The translations under genes and the position numbers were made by a program. A DNA stretch of 41,725 bases, taken from contig JAFTQB010000026.1 in the NCBI GenBank assembly GCA_017462985.1, positions 1 through 41,725 on the forward strand, given 5' to 3'. The first letter of the stretch is position 1. Each line of letters begins with the position of its first letter. The stretch comes from Clostridia bacterium (GTDB lineage Bacteria; Bacillota; Clostridia; Christensenellales; Borkfalkiaceae). Of the stretch, positions 32,620 to 41,698 are shown one piece after another. Below the pieces are notes generated by a model that saw nothing but the letters and a program-made list of their open reading frames with translations, did not search any database and was not told the origin of the DNA.

Positions 32620-34653
32620 TTATTTCCTTTTCAAAACGAACCAACGGTATTTTTCAAACGTTCCTACAAACGCTCCGTCCTGCATTTTTATGGGCGTATT
32701 GTCAAGCAAATCGTAAAGTTGATATCCTTCTTCCGCTTTGATTGTAAATTTGCGCTCCACCAGATCGTTGGCAAAGTTCAAATCAAACAGATTCACATAA
32801 TAGTCTTCGCCGTCCTTGAAGATGATGCTTTCAACGTACTTGCTCGCCTGCACCTTTATCTTCCTTTTCACATTCGCCTTAACGATTTTTGCGAAAATCT
32901 CTTTGAAGTTCTCTCTATCGTCGTTTTCGAGCGTTGCCGCGCTCCAAATCACTTTGCCCTTGCCGTATTCTATTTCGATAATCGCAGGAATTTCCGTCCC
33001 CCTTGCGGGCGGATTGGAGTGAATGGACGCAAACACTGTATTATCGTCTGGATCGGTATAGGGCAAAATAATCTTCGCCTTTACTTCGCCTTGATAGTTT
33101 TCCATAATTGGCAATTTATAAATGATCGGCAAAGGATATTTTTCATTGAACTCGCCGAAATACGCCTTGTATTTCTCGTCCGTCGGCGTAACATATGCTT
33201 GTACCTCGTCATAGCCTTTCCAAACCCGTTCAAACGGGCTGTTGCCGTACGTTTCGCCTTTGATTTCGCCGCCGAAAAATTCTTTGATCAGTCGGCTTTC
33301 CGCTTTCCCCGAAAGATACAGCGTACCGCCCTGTTCCACGTACGAAATAAACTTCAAAATTTCAGAGTTGTTGAAATCTTTAAGCGTAGGCGCGATGATC
33401 ATTTGATACTGCGAAAGATTGTCCATATTGCCGTTGGCAATCACTTTCACGAGAATATGCTCTTCAATCAGTGTTCGACCTGCGCGAATCGCACATTCCT
33501 TGTTATACGATTTTCCGTCCGAAGAAAACTGCGTGGTGCTATCGAAATACACCGCCGTTTCCGCATACAGCTCCCCTTTGTCCATATATTTTTCATAAGG
33601 GATTTGCTTTGCAAAAACTTTACCTAATCTTTCGTAGGTACGAGCGTCCAATCCGCCGTCGGGGTCAACCGCGTCGATGATAAGCGACGCTCCGTGGTGC
33701 GCCGCCGTGAGCATTACTTCAGCTTCCAAATCGGTTTCGGGCTTGGAAATCGTGTGCTCGCGCAGTTTCTTATTGCAACGGCAGGTCATGTACTCAAACG
33801 GCTGATTTTTCGTAATGCCGTAATAATACTTGCAGGTGAACGAATGATTATACAAATCCCCATACAAATCCCCACCCGTAAATTCACACGCTGCGTTGAT
33901 CCCTTCCGTCGAGCCTGCCAGCCAATCGCAAGCGATCCCCGCCGCAAAATTAAGCTCGCACGTAGCAAACGGCAGTATCTTTTTGGAATTTTCACTGACG
34001 AACATGGCAAACTCCGCCATCCATTCTTGGCGTTTTCTTACGAAAATACGCCATTTTTCGTCCTGCCAATCGAGTTTTTGCGGCATTCTGCCGCCGACTT
34101 CTTTTTCCCAACGCACCTTGCACGCAGGGCAATGACAAACGACTTCCCAATAAGGCATATCATAGAAAATACCGTCCAAATTCGGAAACAGTTCCGCCAT
34201 TTCTTGCATTTGCGTGAGAACGAACGCGCGGTATTCCTGATTATTCGGACAGCAAAGCCCGTAACGCTGACCGTGGTCGCGCCAAGTCGTTCCGTCCGCG
34301 TTAACCATTTCCCAATCGGGATGCGTATCCGTCGCCCAATTGTTAAAAATCAGGCTGTAATAGCCGACAACCTTCATGCCGCCTGCTTTACACTTATCGA
34401 TGAGCTCGTTTAATACACGGGGATTTTTCGCAAAATGCGTGTGCGTTTTCCCCGATTTCGTGGGATAGTGACAAAGCCCCGTATGCGATTGCAAATAGAT
34501 CATGGGCGATTGAATTTTGGCTTTCACCAAATTCTGATAATAACCGTCTGCGTCGAATTGACTCAAAAATTCCTCGCTCCAATCGGCAATGTGCATATCC
34601 ACCAAGTTGCGGCGGTAAATACCTTTATACCATTTATTTATCATATCGTTCAT
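32620..34653 (-). CDS. GHL6-like putative glycoside hydrolase
   Basis: 677 residues in three parts. A TIM-barrel N-terminal domain (about 1-350) carries NLVDMHIADW, a histidine at 57 in LQSHTGL, GYYSLIFNNWATDTHPDW (98-114) and a probable catalytic aspartate D165 in LDGIFYDMPYW, with a C-x-C-x-x-C motif just after (CHCPAC, 173-178). A flavodoxin-like domain of the beta-galactosidase trimerisation type follows (about 370-590). The C-terminal domain is beta-rich. This resembles the hypothetical glycosyl hydrolase 6 group (GHL6), whose activity I do not know. No signal peptide. The nearest ribosome site (AAGGA) is 15 nt from the ATG, longer than ideal. Confidence 0.6.
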   Translation of the reverse strand: MNDMINKWYKGIYRRNLVDMHIADWSEEFLSQFDADGYYQNLVKAKIQSPMIYLQSHTGLCHYPTKSGKTHTHFAKNPRVLNELIDKCKAGGMKVVGYYSLIFNNWATDTHPDWEMVNADGTTWRDHGQRYGLCCPNNQEYRAFVLTQMQEMAELFPNLDGIFYDMPYWEVVCHCPACKVRWEKEVGGRMPQKLDWQDEKWRIFVRKRQEWMAEFAMFVSENSKKILPFATCELNFAAGIACDWLAGSTEGINAACEFTGGDLYGDLYNHSFTCKYYYGITKNQPFEYMTCRCNKKLREHTISKPETDLEAEVMLTAAHHGASLIIDAVDPDGGLDARTYERLGKVFAKQIPYEKYMDKGELYAETAVYFDSTTQFSSDGKSYNKECAIRAGRTLIEEHILVKVIANGNMDNLSQYQMIIAPTLKDFNNSEILKFISYVEQGGTLYLSGKAESRLIKEFFGGEIKGETYGNSPFERVWKGYDEVQAYVTPTDEKYKAYFGEFNEKYPLPIIYKLPIMENYQGEVKAKIILPYTDPDDNTVFASIHSNPPARGTEIPAIIEIEYGKGKVIWSAATLENDDRENFKEIFAKIVKANVKRKIKVQASKYVESIIFKDGEDYYVNLFDLNFANDLVERKFTIKAEEGYQLYDLLDNTPIKMQDGAFVGTFEKYRWFVLKRK

Positions 34654-34698
34654 TTTAAAAATTAAAATTCCTTCATTTAAATTATTATTCTATCAATA

Positions 34699-34719
34699 AA
34701 AGCAAGCCATTTTTGCTTT
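34699..34719 (-). terminator. Weak hairpin between GH2 and GHL6-like genes
   Basis: AAAGCAA/TTGCTTT stem with a 7-nt loop and TTTATT after it on the minus strand, just downstream of the GH2 stop. Too AT-rich to be a strong terminator; it may lower expression of the distal three genes. Confidence 0.35.
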
Positions 34720-34721
34720 CA

Positions 34722-37070
34722 TTAAAAGCCCTCAAAATATTCATCAAAACCAGACTCCTGCATATACGATAAATAATTATCAAAGGCAATGCCCTTAGAA
34801 ATCGAAGAGACATAATGATTAACGCCTTTTATTCCATTTGCTTCCCACTCAATTAAGTAAAACGCCTCGCTTTCTTCGGGAATTTGATTCACAATCAGCC
34901 CTTCATCTGCTGCAACTTCCGTTTCTTCGCAAAGTATTGTTTTGCCTGTAGCAAGATTTTTTACTGTATATCGAACGCATTGATCTTTCTGAGTATCATT
35001 TATAGCAAAAAGCCTTAAATACCCCGCTTCAGGTTCATCCATCATAATACAGAAAGGATTTTGCGAACGTTTTATGTAAGAATAAGCAAGTTTCTTGTTC
35101 CCGTACCAATCCACCACAGCATCGGATACTTGAGGCCATCCGTCGATAATATTCCACCAGATTATCCCAGACTTTTCGCCTTTAGCAATACGGAAATGTT
35201 CAATAAAGAATTTCATTGCTTCCGCCTGCGAAATTTGGCTTTGCTTTGCAAACTCAGCAAGCTCCTGAGACGCTACCTTAAATAATCGCTCCACTTGACG
35301 GAACATCAAAGGAATCCTATAGCCGTAAATATTATCGGGCTTCAACTCCATACAGCTAGCATGCGCCAACCAATGAGGATCTTCGCAGGATATTGCATTT
35401 CCTATTTTCGAAATACTCTCCTCGGGAATGAATTGCCTAATCGACTTCGGGGCAGGGCAACCGTGATATCCCATTTCCGAAGCAAAATAACAATTTGCAG
35501 CTTTATAGTATTCACTTTTGAAGAAATCCCTAGGCCCCCAAAGATGTGTTTCCGCCGGCAATCCTTTGAAAAAGGCTACATTATCCACATATGGGGAACT
35601 CGGAAGATAGGGACGTGTCGCATCAAAATCGCGAAGTGTATTAAAAATAATTTCACGCGTAAGACGGTTGAAATTAGGATTAATCCAATCCTGCTTTCCT
35701 TTTTCATCATGAATACGGTGAAATTGCCGTGCGACAATTTGATCGCATTCATTATCCCCCGCCCAAACAATTAAAGCAGGATGATTTCGATATTTTTGTA
35801 TAACGGCTTCTGCTTCTGCTCGCATTAAATTGCATATACGCTCATTGCTTGGATAATGTGCGCACGCCATTGCAAAATCTTGCCAAATCATAATACCGTG
35901 TTCATCGCAATATTCATACACTTTTTCATCGGGATAAATATTGCCACCCCAAAAACGTATTGCGTTACATCCTATATCATTAACCAATTCAAGCGCGCGT
36001 GCATCATATTGTATTTGACGAGAAGGAAAGGCGTCCGTTGGAACCCAGTTTGTTCCCAAAATAAACACTTTTTTATCATTAATATAAAAGGAAAAATCCC
36101 CTTCTTCCCCTTTTCGGTATATAGAGGTACGCTTTAATTCCACCGTACGAATGCCCGTCTTATAGCAAACTTTATCACACTCAACTCCTTTATAATATAA
36201 AGTCAGTTGCATCTCATACAAATTTTGTTCGCCATAGTTTTTCGGCCACCATAAAAGAGGGGTTTCCACGCAAATATCCATGGAAACATTAGAACAAAAC
36301 GGTGTAAATTCATGACGAAAAGAATTCCCCTTACATACACCTGTCCATACAAGCGTAAAATCTGTAAGAAAATCCTCTTTTGTTTCAATTTCTAATCTCG
36401 TTGTTAAATGCGCTCCATATTCATCCACGCGCGTAGTAAATATAAACGGATTTTGAATTCTATTTTCTGGAAGATACACAATCTCTACAGGCTTCCAAAT
36501 CCCCCCAGAAACAATACGAGGCATAATATCCCAACCGAACATATAAGGAGCTTTTCGAATAGAAATTGCATCCAAATTATATTTAATTGCCCTGTGCATA
36601 GAAGGCAACTTGAATTTTCGTGCGTAAATAGCAGTGGGAAGAATATGAATAAATAATTCATGCTCCCCCTCTTCCAAGTCGTTGATGTCAAAAACATGCC
36701 CGTGCAACATATTTTCGGTAAACGCAAAATATTTTCCGTCCAAATAAATTTCGGCAACGGTGTCAATTCCGTGGAAAACAAGTTGTGCGTCAAATCCCCG
36801 CTTACGACGATATGTAAACGTTGTAAAATAATATAGATGCAAATTTTCAAGCTGTTGCGCTTTAATTACATTCGCCCCTTGATACAAATCGTCAAGCAAA
36901 CCTTCGCGCATCAAGTCGAGTTCAAAATTGCCAGGAACGGTTGCGTTATATACATCATAACCGCATCGATAAACATCCGACGCCGTCTTAAAATCTAATC
37001 CAGAGCGAACAACTTGAGCATTAGGAATTACACAAAATTTCCAGTTTTCAATAAATAAAGTTTTTTTCAT
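34722..37070 (-). CDS. GH2-family beta-mannosidase
   Basis: 782 residues from the ATG at 37070 (start chosen at MKKTLFIENWKF, the usual sandwich-domain beginning). It has a galactose-binding-like domain (1-200), an Ig-like domain (200-310) and a TIM barrel (about 320-690). Beta-mannosidase hallmarks are FGWDIMPRIVSGGIWKPV (178-195), NWVPTDAFPSR, RFWGGNIYPDEKVYEYCDEHGIMIWQDF, acid/base E441 (WAGDNE) and nucleophile E532 (ASEMGYHG). No signal peptide; intracellular. It releases beta-1,4-linked mannose from manno-oligosaccharides or the N-glycan core. It follows the SGNH gene by 32 bp. Ribosome site weak (GGAAAAG). Confidence 0.88.
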   Translation of the reverse strand: MKKTLFIENWKFCVIPNAQVVRSGLDFKTASDVYRCGYDVYNATVPGNFELDLMREGLLDDLYQGANVIKAQQLENLHLYYFTTFTYRRKRGFDAQLVFHGIDTVAEIYLDGKYFAFTENMLHGHVFDINDLEEGEHELFIHILPTAIYARKFKLPSMHRAIKYNLDAISIRKAPYMFGWDIMPRIVSGGIWKPVEIVYLPENRIQNPFIFTTRVDEYGAHLTTRLEIETKEDFLTDFTLVWTGVCKGNSFRHEFTPFCSNVSMDICVETPLLWWPKNYGEQNLYEMQLTLYYKGVECDKVCYKTGIRTVELKRTSIYRKGEEGDFSFYINDKKVFILGTNWVPTDAFPSRQIQYDARALELVNDIGCNAIRFWGGNIYPDEKVYEYCDEHGIMIWQDFAMACAHYPSNERICNLMRAEAEAVIQKYRNHPALIVWAGDNECDQIVARQFHRIHDEKGKQDWINPNFNRLTREIIFNTLRDFDATRPYLPSSPYVDNVAFFKGLPAETHLWGPRDFFKSEYYKAANCYFASEMGYHGCPAPKSIRQFIPEESISKIGNAISCEDPHWLAHASCMELKPDNIYGYRIPLMFRQVERLFKVASQELAEFAKQSQISQAEAMKFFIEHFRIAKGEKSGIIWWNIIDGWPQVSDAVVDWYGNKKLAYSYIKRSQNPFCIMMDEPEAGYLRLFAINDTQKDQCVRYTVKNLATGKTILCEETEVAADEGLIVNQIPEESEAFYLIEWEANGIKGVNHYVSSISKGIAFDNYLSYMQESGFDEYFEGF

Positions 37071-37102
37071 AATCTTTTCCAAAATATCATTTTCCAAGTC
37101 TA

Positions 37103-37747
37103 TTACAAGCAATTTGTAATATACGCATTCATAAGTTCAAACAACCTTTGATGCCCCGCATCATTAGGATGCAATCCATCAGGCATAAAGGTTTCCTTTA
37201 CTTTTCCGAATTCGGGATTTATACCCGAAGTAGCATATAAATCCAATATGGGAAAAGAAAATAACTCTGCTGTTTCTCGAACCGCAACAACGAATTCTTT
37301 CAAAGTATTACCTTGGCGATTGGGAACATCTTCCCGAACACAGTGCAAAGGTGTAACCACTAAAACTTTTGCATAAGGATATTTTTTTAACAACTTTTCA
37401 TACAGCGCATACAGTGCGCCATAAAAAGTATCTTCTGTCTGATCCCCCAATCTTCCCAAAGGCGCATCACCACTACCGAAATCGTTGACTCCACCAAAAA
37501 CCACGATAAGATCTGCACCGTCCGCCATTTCCGTAACACGCCGATTAAAATCAAAATCAGCCTTTGGATTATCAGACGGGATTCTTTTTCGAGCTATACG
37601 TGTTCCACCACGCCCATAATTAATTACGTTTACTGTTGGATATTCCTTTTGAAAAAGAGAAACAAACGTCTTATCAGCTGCACTAGCGCCACCCCCCTCT
37701 GTAATGCTATCTCCCAAAAAATATATTTTTTTATCGCTTATATTCAT
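37103..37747 (-). CDS. SGNH/GDSL-type hydrolase (putative carbohydrate esterase)
   Basis: 214 residues. Block I GDSIT has nucleophile S14, block II the glycine in NYGRGGT, block III N88 in GGVNDF, and block V D190 and H193 in PDGLHPND. No signal peptide. In this cluster it may remove acetyl groups from mannooligosaccharides before the mannosidases act; that is inferred from context only. The ATG at 37747 is preferred to an in-frame GTG at 37756. The SIS gene stops 9 bp upstream of the ATG. Confidence 0.82.
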   Translation of the reverse strand: MNISDKKIYFLGDSITEGGGASAADKTFVSLFQKEYPTVNVINYGRGGTRIARKRIPSDNPKADFDFNRRVTEMADGADLIVVFGGVNDFGSGDAPLGRLGDQTEDTFYGALYALYEKLLKKYPYAKVLVVTPLHCVREDVPNRQGNTLKEFVVAVRETAELFSFPILDLYATSGINPEFGKVKETFMPDGLHPNDAGHQRLFELMNAYITNCL

Positions 37748-37756
37748 ATCTTTCAC

Positions 37757-38395
37757 TCAAAATAATTCTTCTTCCAACATCGCGCACAAGCAATGATATA
37801 CAGGCAAATGCAATTCCTGCACTTTATAAGTTTCCGTTTGCGGCACAGCAATCGTGCAATCGGAATATTCTTTCAGCTTTCCGCCCGTTGCGCCCGTTAA
37901 CGATATCGTTGATATTCCTTTTGCTTTTGCTACTAAAGTTGCATATACACAATTTCGAGAATTGCCCGAGGTAGATAAACAAATCAGACAATCTCCCTTC
38001 CTTCCTAGCCCGTACAGTTGTTGCGCAAAGGTTGCATCCCACGACTTATCGTTTGCAAATGCCGTCATAATCCCCGTTTGCGAATTAAGTGAATACGCAG
38101 GCAACGCCCCCTCTAATTTTTCGCAAAGATATACACCGCTTTCGCCAAATTCTTGCAGTTTATCGTAAATACTTTTCTCAATCGAACGATGTTTTTTGAA
38201 ACTCTTCAAAAGCTCCCCTACTATATGCTCACTATCCGAAGAACTGCCCCCGTTTCCGCAACAAAGAACTTTTCCTCCATTTAAGTAGGTTCTTTCTAAT
38301 CTTTCATATGCTTTTTTTACATCTGCGCGTACACATTCCAACACAGGATAACTTTCAAAAAGTTCTTCAAAAATTTTTACCGTACTTTCTTTCAT
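37757..38395 (-). CDS. SIS-domain protein, GmhA/DiaA-like
   Basis: 212-residue sugar-isomerase-fold protein. The phosphosugar-binding elements CGNGGSSSDSEHIVGEL (46-62) and LSTSGNSRNCVYA, with H57, resemble sedoheptulose-7-phosphate isomerase. Its place between ROK kinase and SGNH genes suggests handling a phosphosugar made by the kinase, not lipopolysaccharide heptose in a Gram-positive. AAGGAG before the ATG lies in the last codons of the ROK gene (2-bp gap), so translation is coupled. Confidence 0.8.
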   Translation of the reverse strand: MKESTVKIFEELFESYPVLECVRADVKKAYERLERTYLNGGKVLCCGNGGSSSDSEHIVGELLKSFKKHRSIEKSIYDKLQEFGESGVYLCEKLEGALPAYSLNSQTGIMTAFANDKSWDATFAQQLYGLGRKGDCLICLSTSGNSRNCVYATLVAKAKGISTISLTGATGGKLKEYSDCTIAVPQTETYKVQELHLPVYHCLCAMLEEELF

Positions 38396-38397
38396 GC

Positions 38398-39315
38398 TTA
38401 TTCTCCTTTCGCCAAAGCCAAAGACGCATAATCTCCGATATTTTCTCCAATTTCCGCTGGCAAAATTCTGCATACCTTACGTGCGTCTTCCAAACTTTCT
38501 CTTGTCAAAATCGGGGTTAGATAGGGCATAAACAAATCATAATTTCTCATAAACACACCGCCTGCCACAATAACTTCTGGGTTGAATAAATCCAACAAAA
38601 TACTCAACACCATACCAAACTTTTCCGCACTTTCCTTGACGATATTTTGATAAAACTCTTCATTTAATCGCGCTTTTTCAAAGATTATCTTCGCCGTAAT
38701 GTTTTCATCTATGGATATTCCCTGCTCTTTCGCACGTATCAGTGCCAAATTGCGAATTCCGCTTCCGCTACAAAAACCTTCTGCGGAACCTGCTTTGTGA
38801 AAACCCACAGGTCCGCTATTGGCAAGACGGATGTGTCCGATCTCTCCTGCGTTCCCATTCGTTCCACTATACAGTTTTTCGTCTAAAATCAACCCTGCGC
38901 CAAGCCCCGTCCCAAAAGTCAGGAAAATCATATTTTTCGTTCCTCGACCCGCGCCAAAACGCCATTCCGCTACTGCGCAAGCATTCGCGTCGTTTTCTAA
39001 AATCGCCAATAGCCCAAATTTTTCTTTTACATATGAAACGATAGCAAAGCCGTGCCATTCTTTAGCAAGATTGGGAGTAGAAATAATCACTCCTTTCCCT
39101 GAATCCAGAGGTCCGCCGCAACTGATACCTGCATTTTTAACCTTGTATTTCGCTTTCCATTCCATCACAAACGGAGCGAGTAGATCCAATGTATTCATCG
39201 GGGATGAAAGAGTTTTTACCTCTTCCCTTTTCAAAACGGAGATTTTGTCCCCGATAATCTCCCCTATGGACACCGCGCATTTTGTTCCGCCTATATCAAA
39301 GCCGATGCAATACAT
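38398..39315 (-). CDS. ROK-family sugar kinase
   Basis: 305-residue ASKHA kinase. ATP/phosphate loops are DIGGTK (7-12) and GTGLGAGLIL (135-144); catalytic aspartate D109 in LENDANACA; sugar-site GEIGH with H161. The ROK zinc signature CxCGxxGCxE that normally follows is absent: the corresponding segment is GPVGFHKAGSAEGFCSG. There is no N-terminal helix-turn-helix, so it is an enzyme rather than a repressor. Likely phosphorylates mannose, or another hexose or N-acetylhexosamine freed by the mannosidases. It starts 4 bp after the GH38 stop. Confidence 0.87.
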   Translation of the reverse strand: MYCIGFDIGGTKCAVSIGEIIGDKISVLKREEVKTLSSPMNTLDLLAPFVMEWKAKYKVKNAGISCGGPLDSGKGVIISTPNLAKEWHGFAIVSYVKEKFGLLAILENDANACAVAEWRFGAGRGTKNMIFLTFGTGLGAGLILDEKLYSGTNGNAGEIGHIRLANSGPVGFHKAGSAEGFCSGSGIRNLALIRAKEQGISIDENITAKIIFEKARLNEEFYQNIVKESAEKFGMVLSILLDLFNPEVIVAGGVFMRNYDLFMPYLTPILTRESLEDARKVCRILPAEIGENIGDYASLALAKGE

Positions 39316-39319
39316 AATT

Positions 39320-41698
39320 TTACTCTTTATACTCCGTAAACAAGACTTCTTCTATTTCCTTTCCGTCAATTAAAAAGGTTTTTATTTCATAAGGACGAAA
39401 ATGCGCTTTTATTTCGCTTACACCCGTCCAAGAAATACGGGTTTTTGTTTCTTTTCCCTCACATTCATACGCGCGTAAAACAAATCCATGGCCGTCTTCT
39501 GCTTGTTTTAATGCAGAAATAAGCACATTCTCCGCTTGCACGTTAATCCCACGATAAAAAAGTGGAAGCGTACCTTTGTGATGATTTTCCAGTATCACCG
39601 TCGGCTTAACATTAAACGCTGTTGCTCGACAGAATATCTTCGCCTTTTGCGACGTTGTCGTTGGCATCAATGCATACCCAAACTCATGTATCCCTTGATC
39701 GGTATAAAGAGCCTCCTCATCCCGTCCCCAACCATGGTCACAGTAAATAGGGCTACGGATTGCCGATAAACAAAAAACGTTTTCTTTTGCGGAATAACTG
39801 TATTTTCCATCATTTAAGATAGCCAATCCATTTTCTTCATCTCCTACCATACCCCAAGTCAACGCAGGTTCTTCTTCACCGTTGCAAGGTCTTTCCACGG
39901 TTCCAAAGGGAATTTCGTAAACACTCGTCGGCGTTTTACATTGTATAGGCAAAGCAAATTTTAACATCTTATGTTTTTCTTGCCAATCCAGCTTTACCCG
40001 AACACGTAAAATATCATCACCCTTGTCCAAGGTATAATATTGCGTTAAAGTGGAAGCTCCGTAAACGGAAACAACTTTAATCTCTTCGCGGAGTTCGTTT
40101 TCAAGAATCTTTTTAATTTTCTTGACTTTAAACTCACCAATCTCTTTATCGAAATAATTCTTTGCGTGACTCCAAGTATCATGAGATGTTTCATCAATAA
40201 CAACACATCTTCCTGCCCCCGACAAACTTTCTCTATTTCCTTTTTTATCAAACAAAGAAACAAGTCTTCCCCTTTTATCAAAGCGCACACGCAAATATTC
40301 ATTTTCCATCGTCAATGAAGAAAGCTTTTCACGTGGTGTTCTACGTTTTTCCGTTGTGTAATAATATATGGAATAGCCTAGAGCAGGTATTTTTGCCCGA
40401 AAAATTGCGTTATCTCGCCCATAAACATAATTTGCTTCAGACGGTATATTAACGAAAGGAACGGCATTGCCTTGCGCGTCTTTTATAGAAGTCGCGCTAT
40501 TATTGATTTCCACCGTTTCTTCTACGTCAAACGGATGAGAATTGAAAATTACTATTGGCAAACCGTATTCTTTATTTGTAGTATCTATTTTCCAAGAAAG
40601 AGTCTGCAATGCACTGTTCTTTTGCTTTTCTGCCAACGAAATACTCTCTTGCCCCATATACAGACTGTCCGCGTATGCGCTTTTGATACAACAACCGTCC
40701 AATATATCGTGGAAGGAAAGGAAATTCAGATTTTCCCAAGCATTTTGTATCTTTTGGCAATCGTATCGCTTATTAAGTAATACGTTTGCAAGCACGGAAA
40801 ACCTCTCCGATTCCATTAATTTCGTTTCCCCTTTACGGAGTAACATTTTTATTTCAGATACCGCGCTATAACAACCGCTGGCATGGTGTTGCAATTCTTC
40901 TTTTACAACGGGTAAGATGTTTTCTTTTTCGTATTTTTCAAAAAACTCAACGGGGTCTGCCATAATCAGTTCATACTTCCCGTCCACCCTTTCGTTGTAC
41001 TCTTTTATCAGCTCAATATTCTGTATCGTTGGTCCGCCACCGTGATTCCCAACGCCGTAATACCCCATAAATTCTTGATTCCGATAAAACGACGTGCAAT
41101 CACCCAAATAATTTTCCAACTGCTCCATATCGGTAAAATTTTTGCAGTACGTTTCGTTAATGCGGAACGCTATCACGCGTGATCCATCGGGGGCTTCCCA
41201 AGCAAAAATGTTATCCGTCATCTGCTTTTCATGTTGCATTGGACGCATAAACACATAATACTTCATTCCGCTTTGACGTAAAATCTGCGGCATCATTGCG
41301 TTGTGACCGAAACTATCCACATTGTATCCCACTTTTGCCATTTTTCCGAACGTTTTTTGAAAATAGCGTTGAGAATACAGACTCTGACGGGCAAAGTTTT
41401 CTCCGCAGGGCAAATTACAATCAGGTTGTACTTTCCAACCGCCCACGATAATAAAGCGCCCCTCTTTTACTCGTTCTTTTACTTCCGCGAACATTTCAGA
41501 ATCAAAATCCTCTACCCATTGATAAACGGACGCAGAAGAACAAACAAACTTAAAATCGGGATATTCCTTCATTCTATCCAACGCGGAACGGATTGTCGCT
41601 TTTGCCTCGCAACTACCCTCTTGCCACGACCAGACCCAAGACGGATCCAAATGCGCGTTTCCTATCATATAGACTTTCTGTTTTTTTATAGAATCCAT
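39320..41698 (-). CDS. GH38-family alpha-mannosidase
   Basis: 792 residues. The catalytic domain opens with NAHLDPSW (zinc ligands H16, D18); the nucleophile/zinc ligand is D128 in GYNVDSFGH, and the fourth histidine is H219 in GNHGGGP. A middle three-helix bundle and C-terminal beta domains follow. Length is at the short end for bacterial GH38 enzymes. No signal peptide, so cytoplasmic. It removes alpha-linked mannose from short mannosides or N-glycan pieces; linkage preference cannot be read. First cluster gene inside the window; only 27 bp remain upstream, so its promoter, or further upstream genes such as a transporter, lie outside. The visible ribosome site is weak. Confidence 0.9.
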   Translation of the reverse strand: MDSIKKQKVYMIGNAHLDPSWVWSWQEGSCEAKATIRSALDRMKEYPDFKFVCSSASVYQWVEDFDSEMFAEVKERVKEGRFIIVGGWKVQPDCNLPCGENFARQSLYSQRYFQKTFGKMAKVGYNVDSFGHNAMMPQILRQSGMKYYVFMRPMQHEKQMTDNIFAWEAPDGSRVIAFRINETYCKNFTDMEQLENYLGDCTSFYRNQEFMGYYGVGNHGGGPTIQNIELIKEYNERVDGKYELIMADPVEFFEKYEKENILPVVKEELQHHASGCYSAVSEIKMLLRKGETKLMESERFSVLANVLLNKRYDCQKIQNAWENLNFLSFHDILDGCCIKSAYADSLYMGQESISLAEKQKNSALQTLSWKIDTTNKEYGLPIVIFNSHPFDVEETVEINNSATSIKDAQGNAVPFVNIPSEANYVYGRDNAIFRAKIPALGYSIYYYTTEKRRTPREKLSSLTMENEYLRVRFDKRGRLVSLFDKKGNRESLSGAGRCVVIDETSHDTWSHAKNYFDKEIGEFKVKKIKKILENELREEIKVVSVYGASTLTQYYTLDKGDDILRVRVKLDWQEKHKMLKFALPIQCKTPTSVYEIPFGTVERPCNGEEEPALTWGMVGDEENGLAILNDGKYSYSAKENVFCLSAIRSPIYCDHGWGRDEEALYTDQGIHEFGYALMPTTTSQKAKIFCRATAFNVKPTVILENHHKGTLPLFYRGINVQAENVLISALKQAEDGHGFVLRAYECEGKETKTRISWTGVSEIKAHFRPYEIKTFLIDGKEIEEVLFTEYKE

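Noticed and set aside
32572..33627. 351-codon plus-strand open frame
   Set aside because: Antisense to the GHL6-like gene with no recognisable motifs and biased composition.
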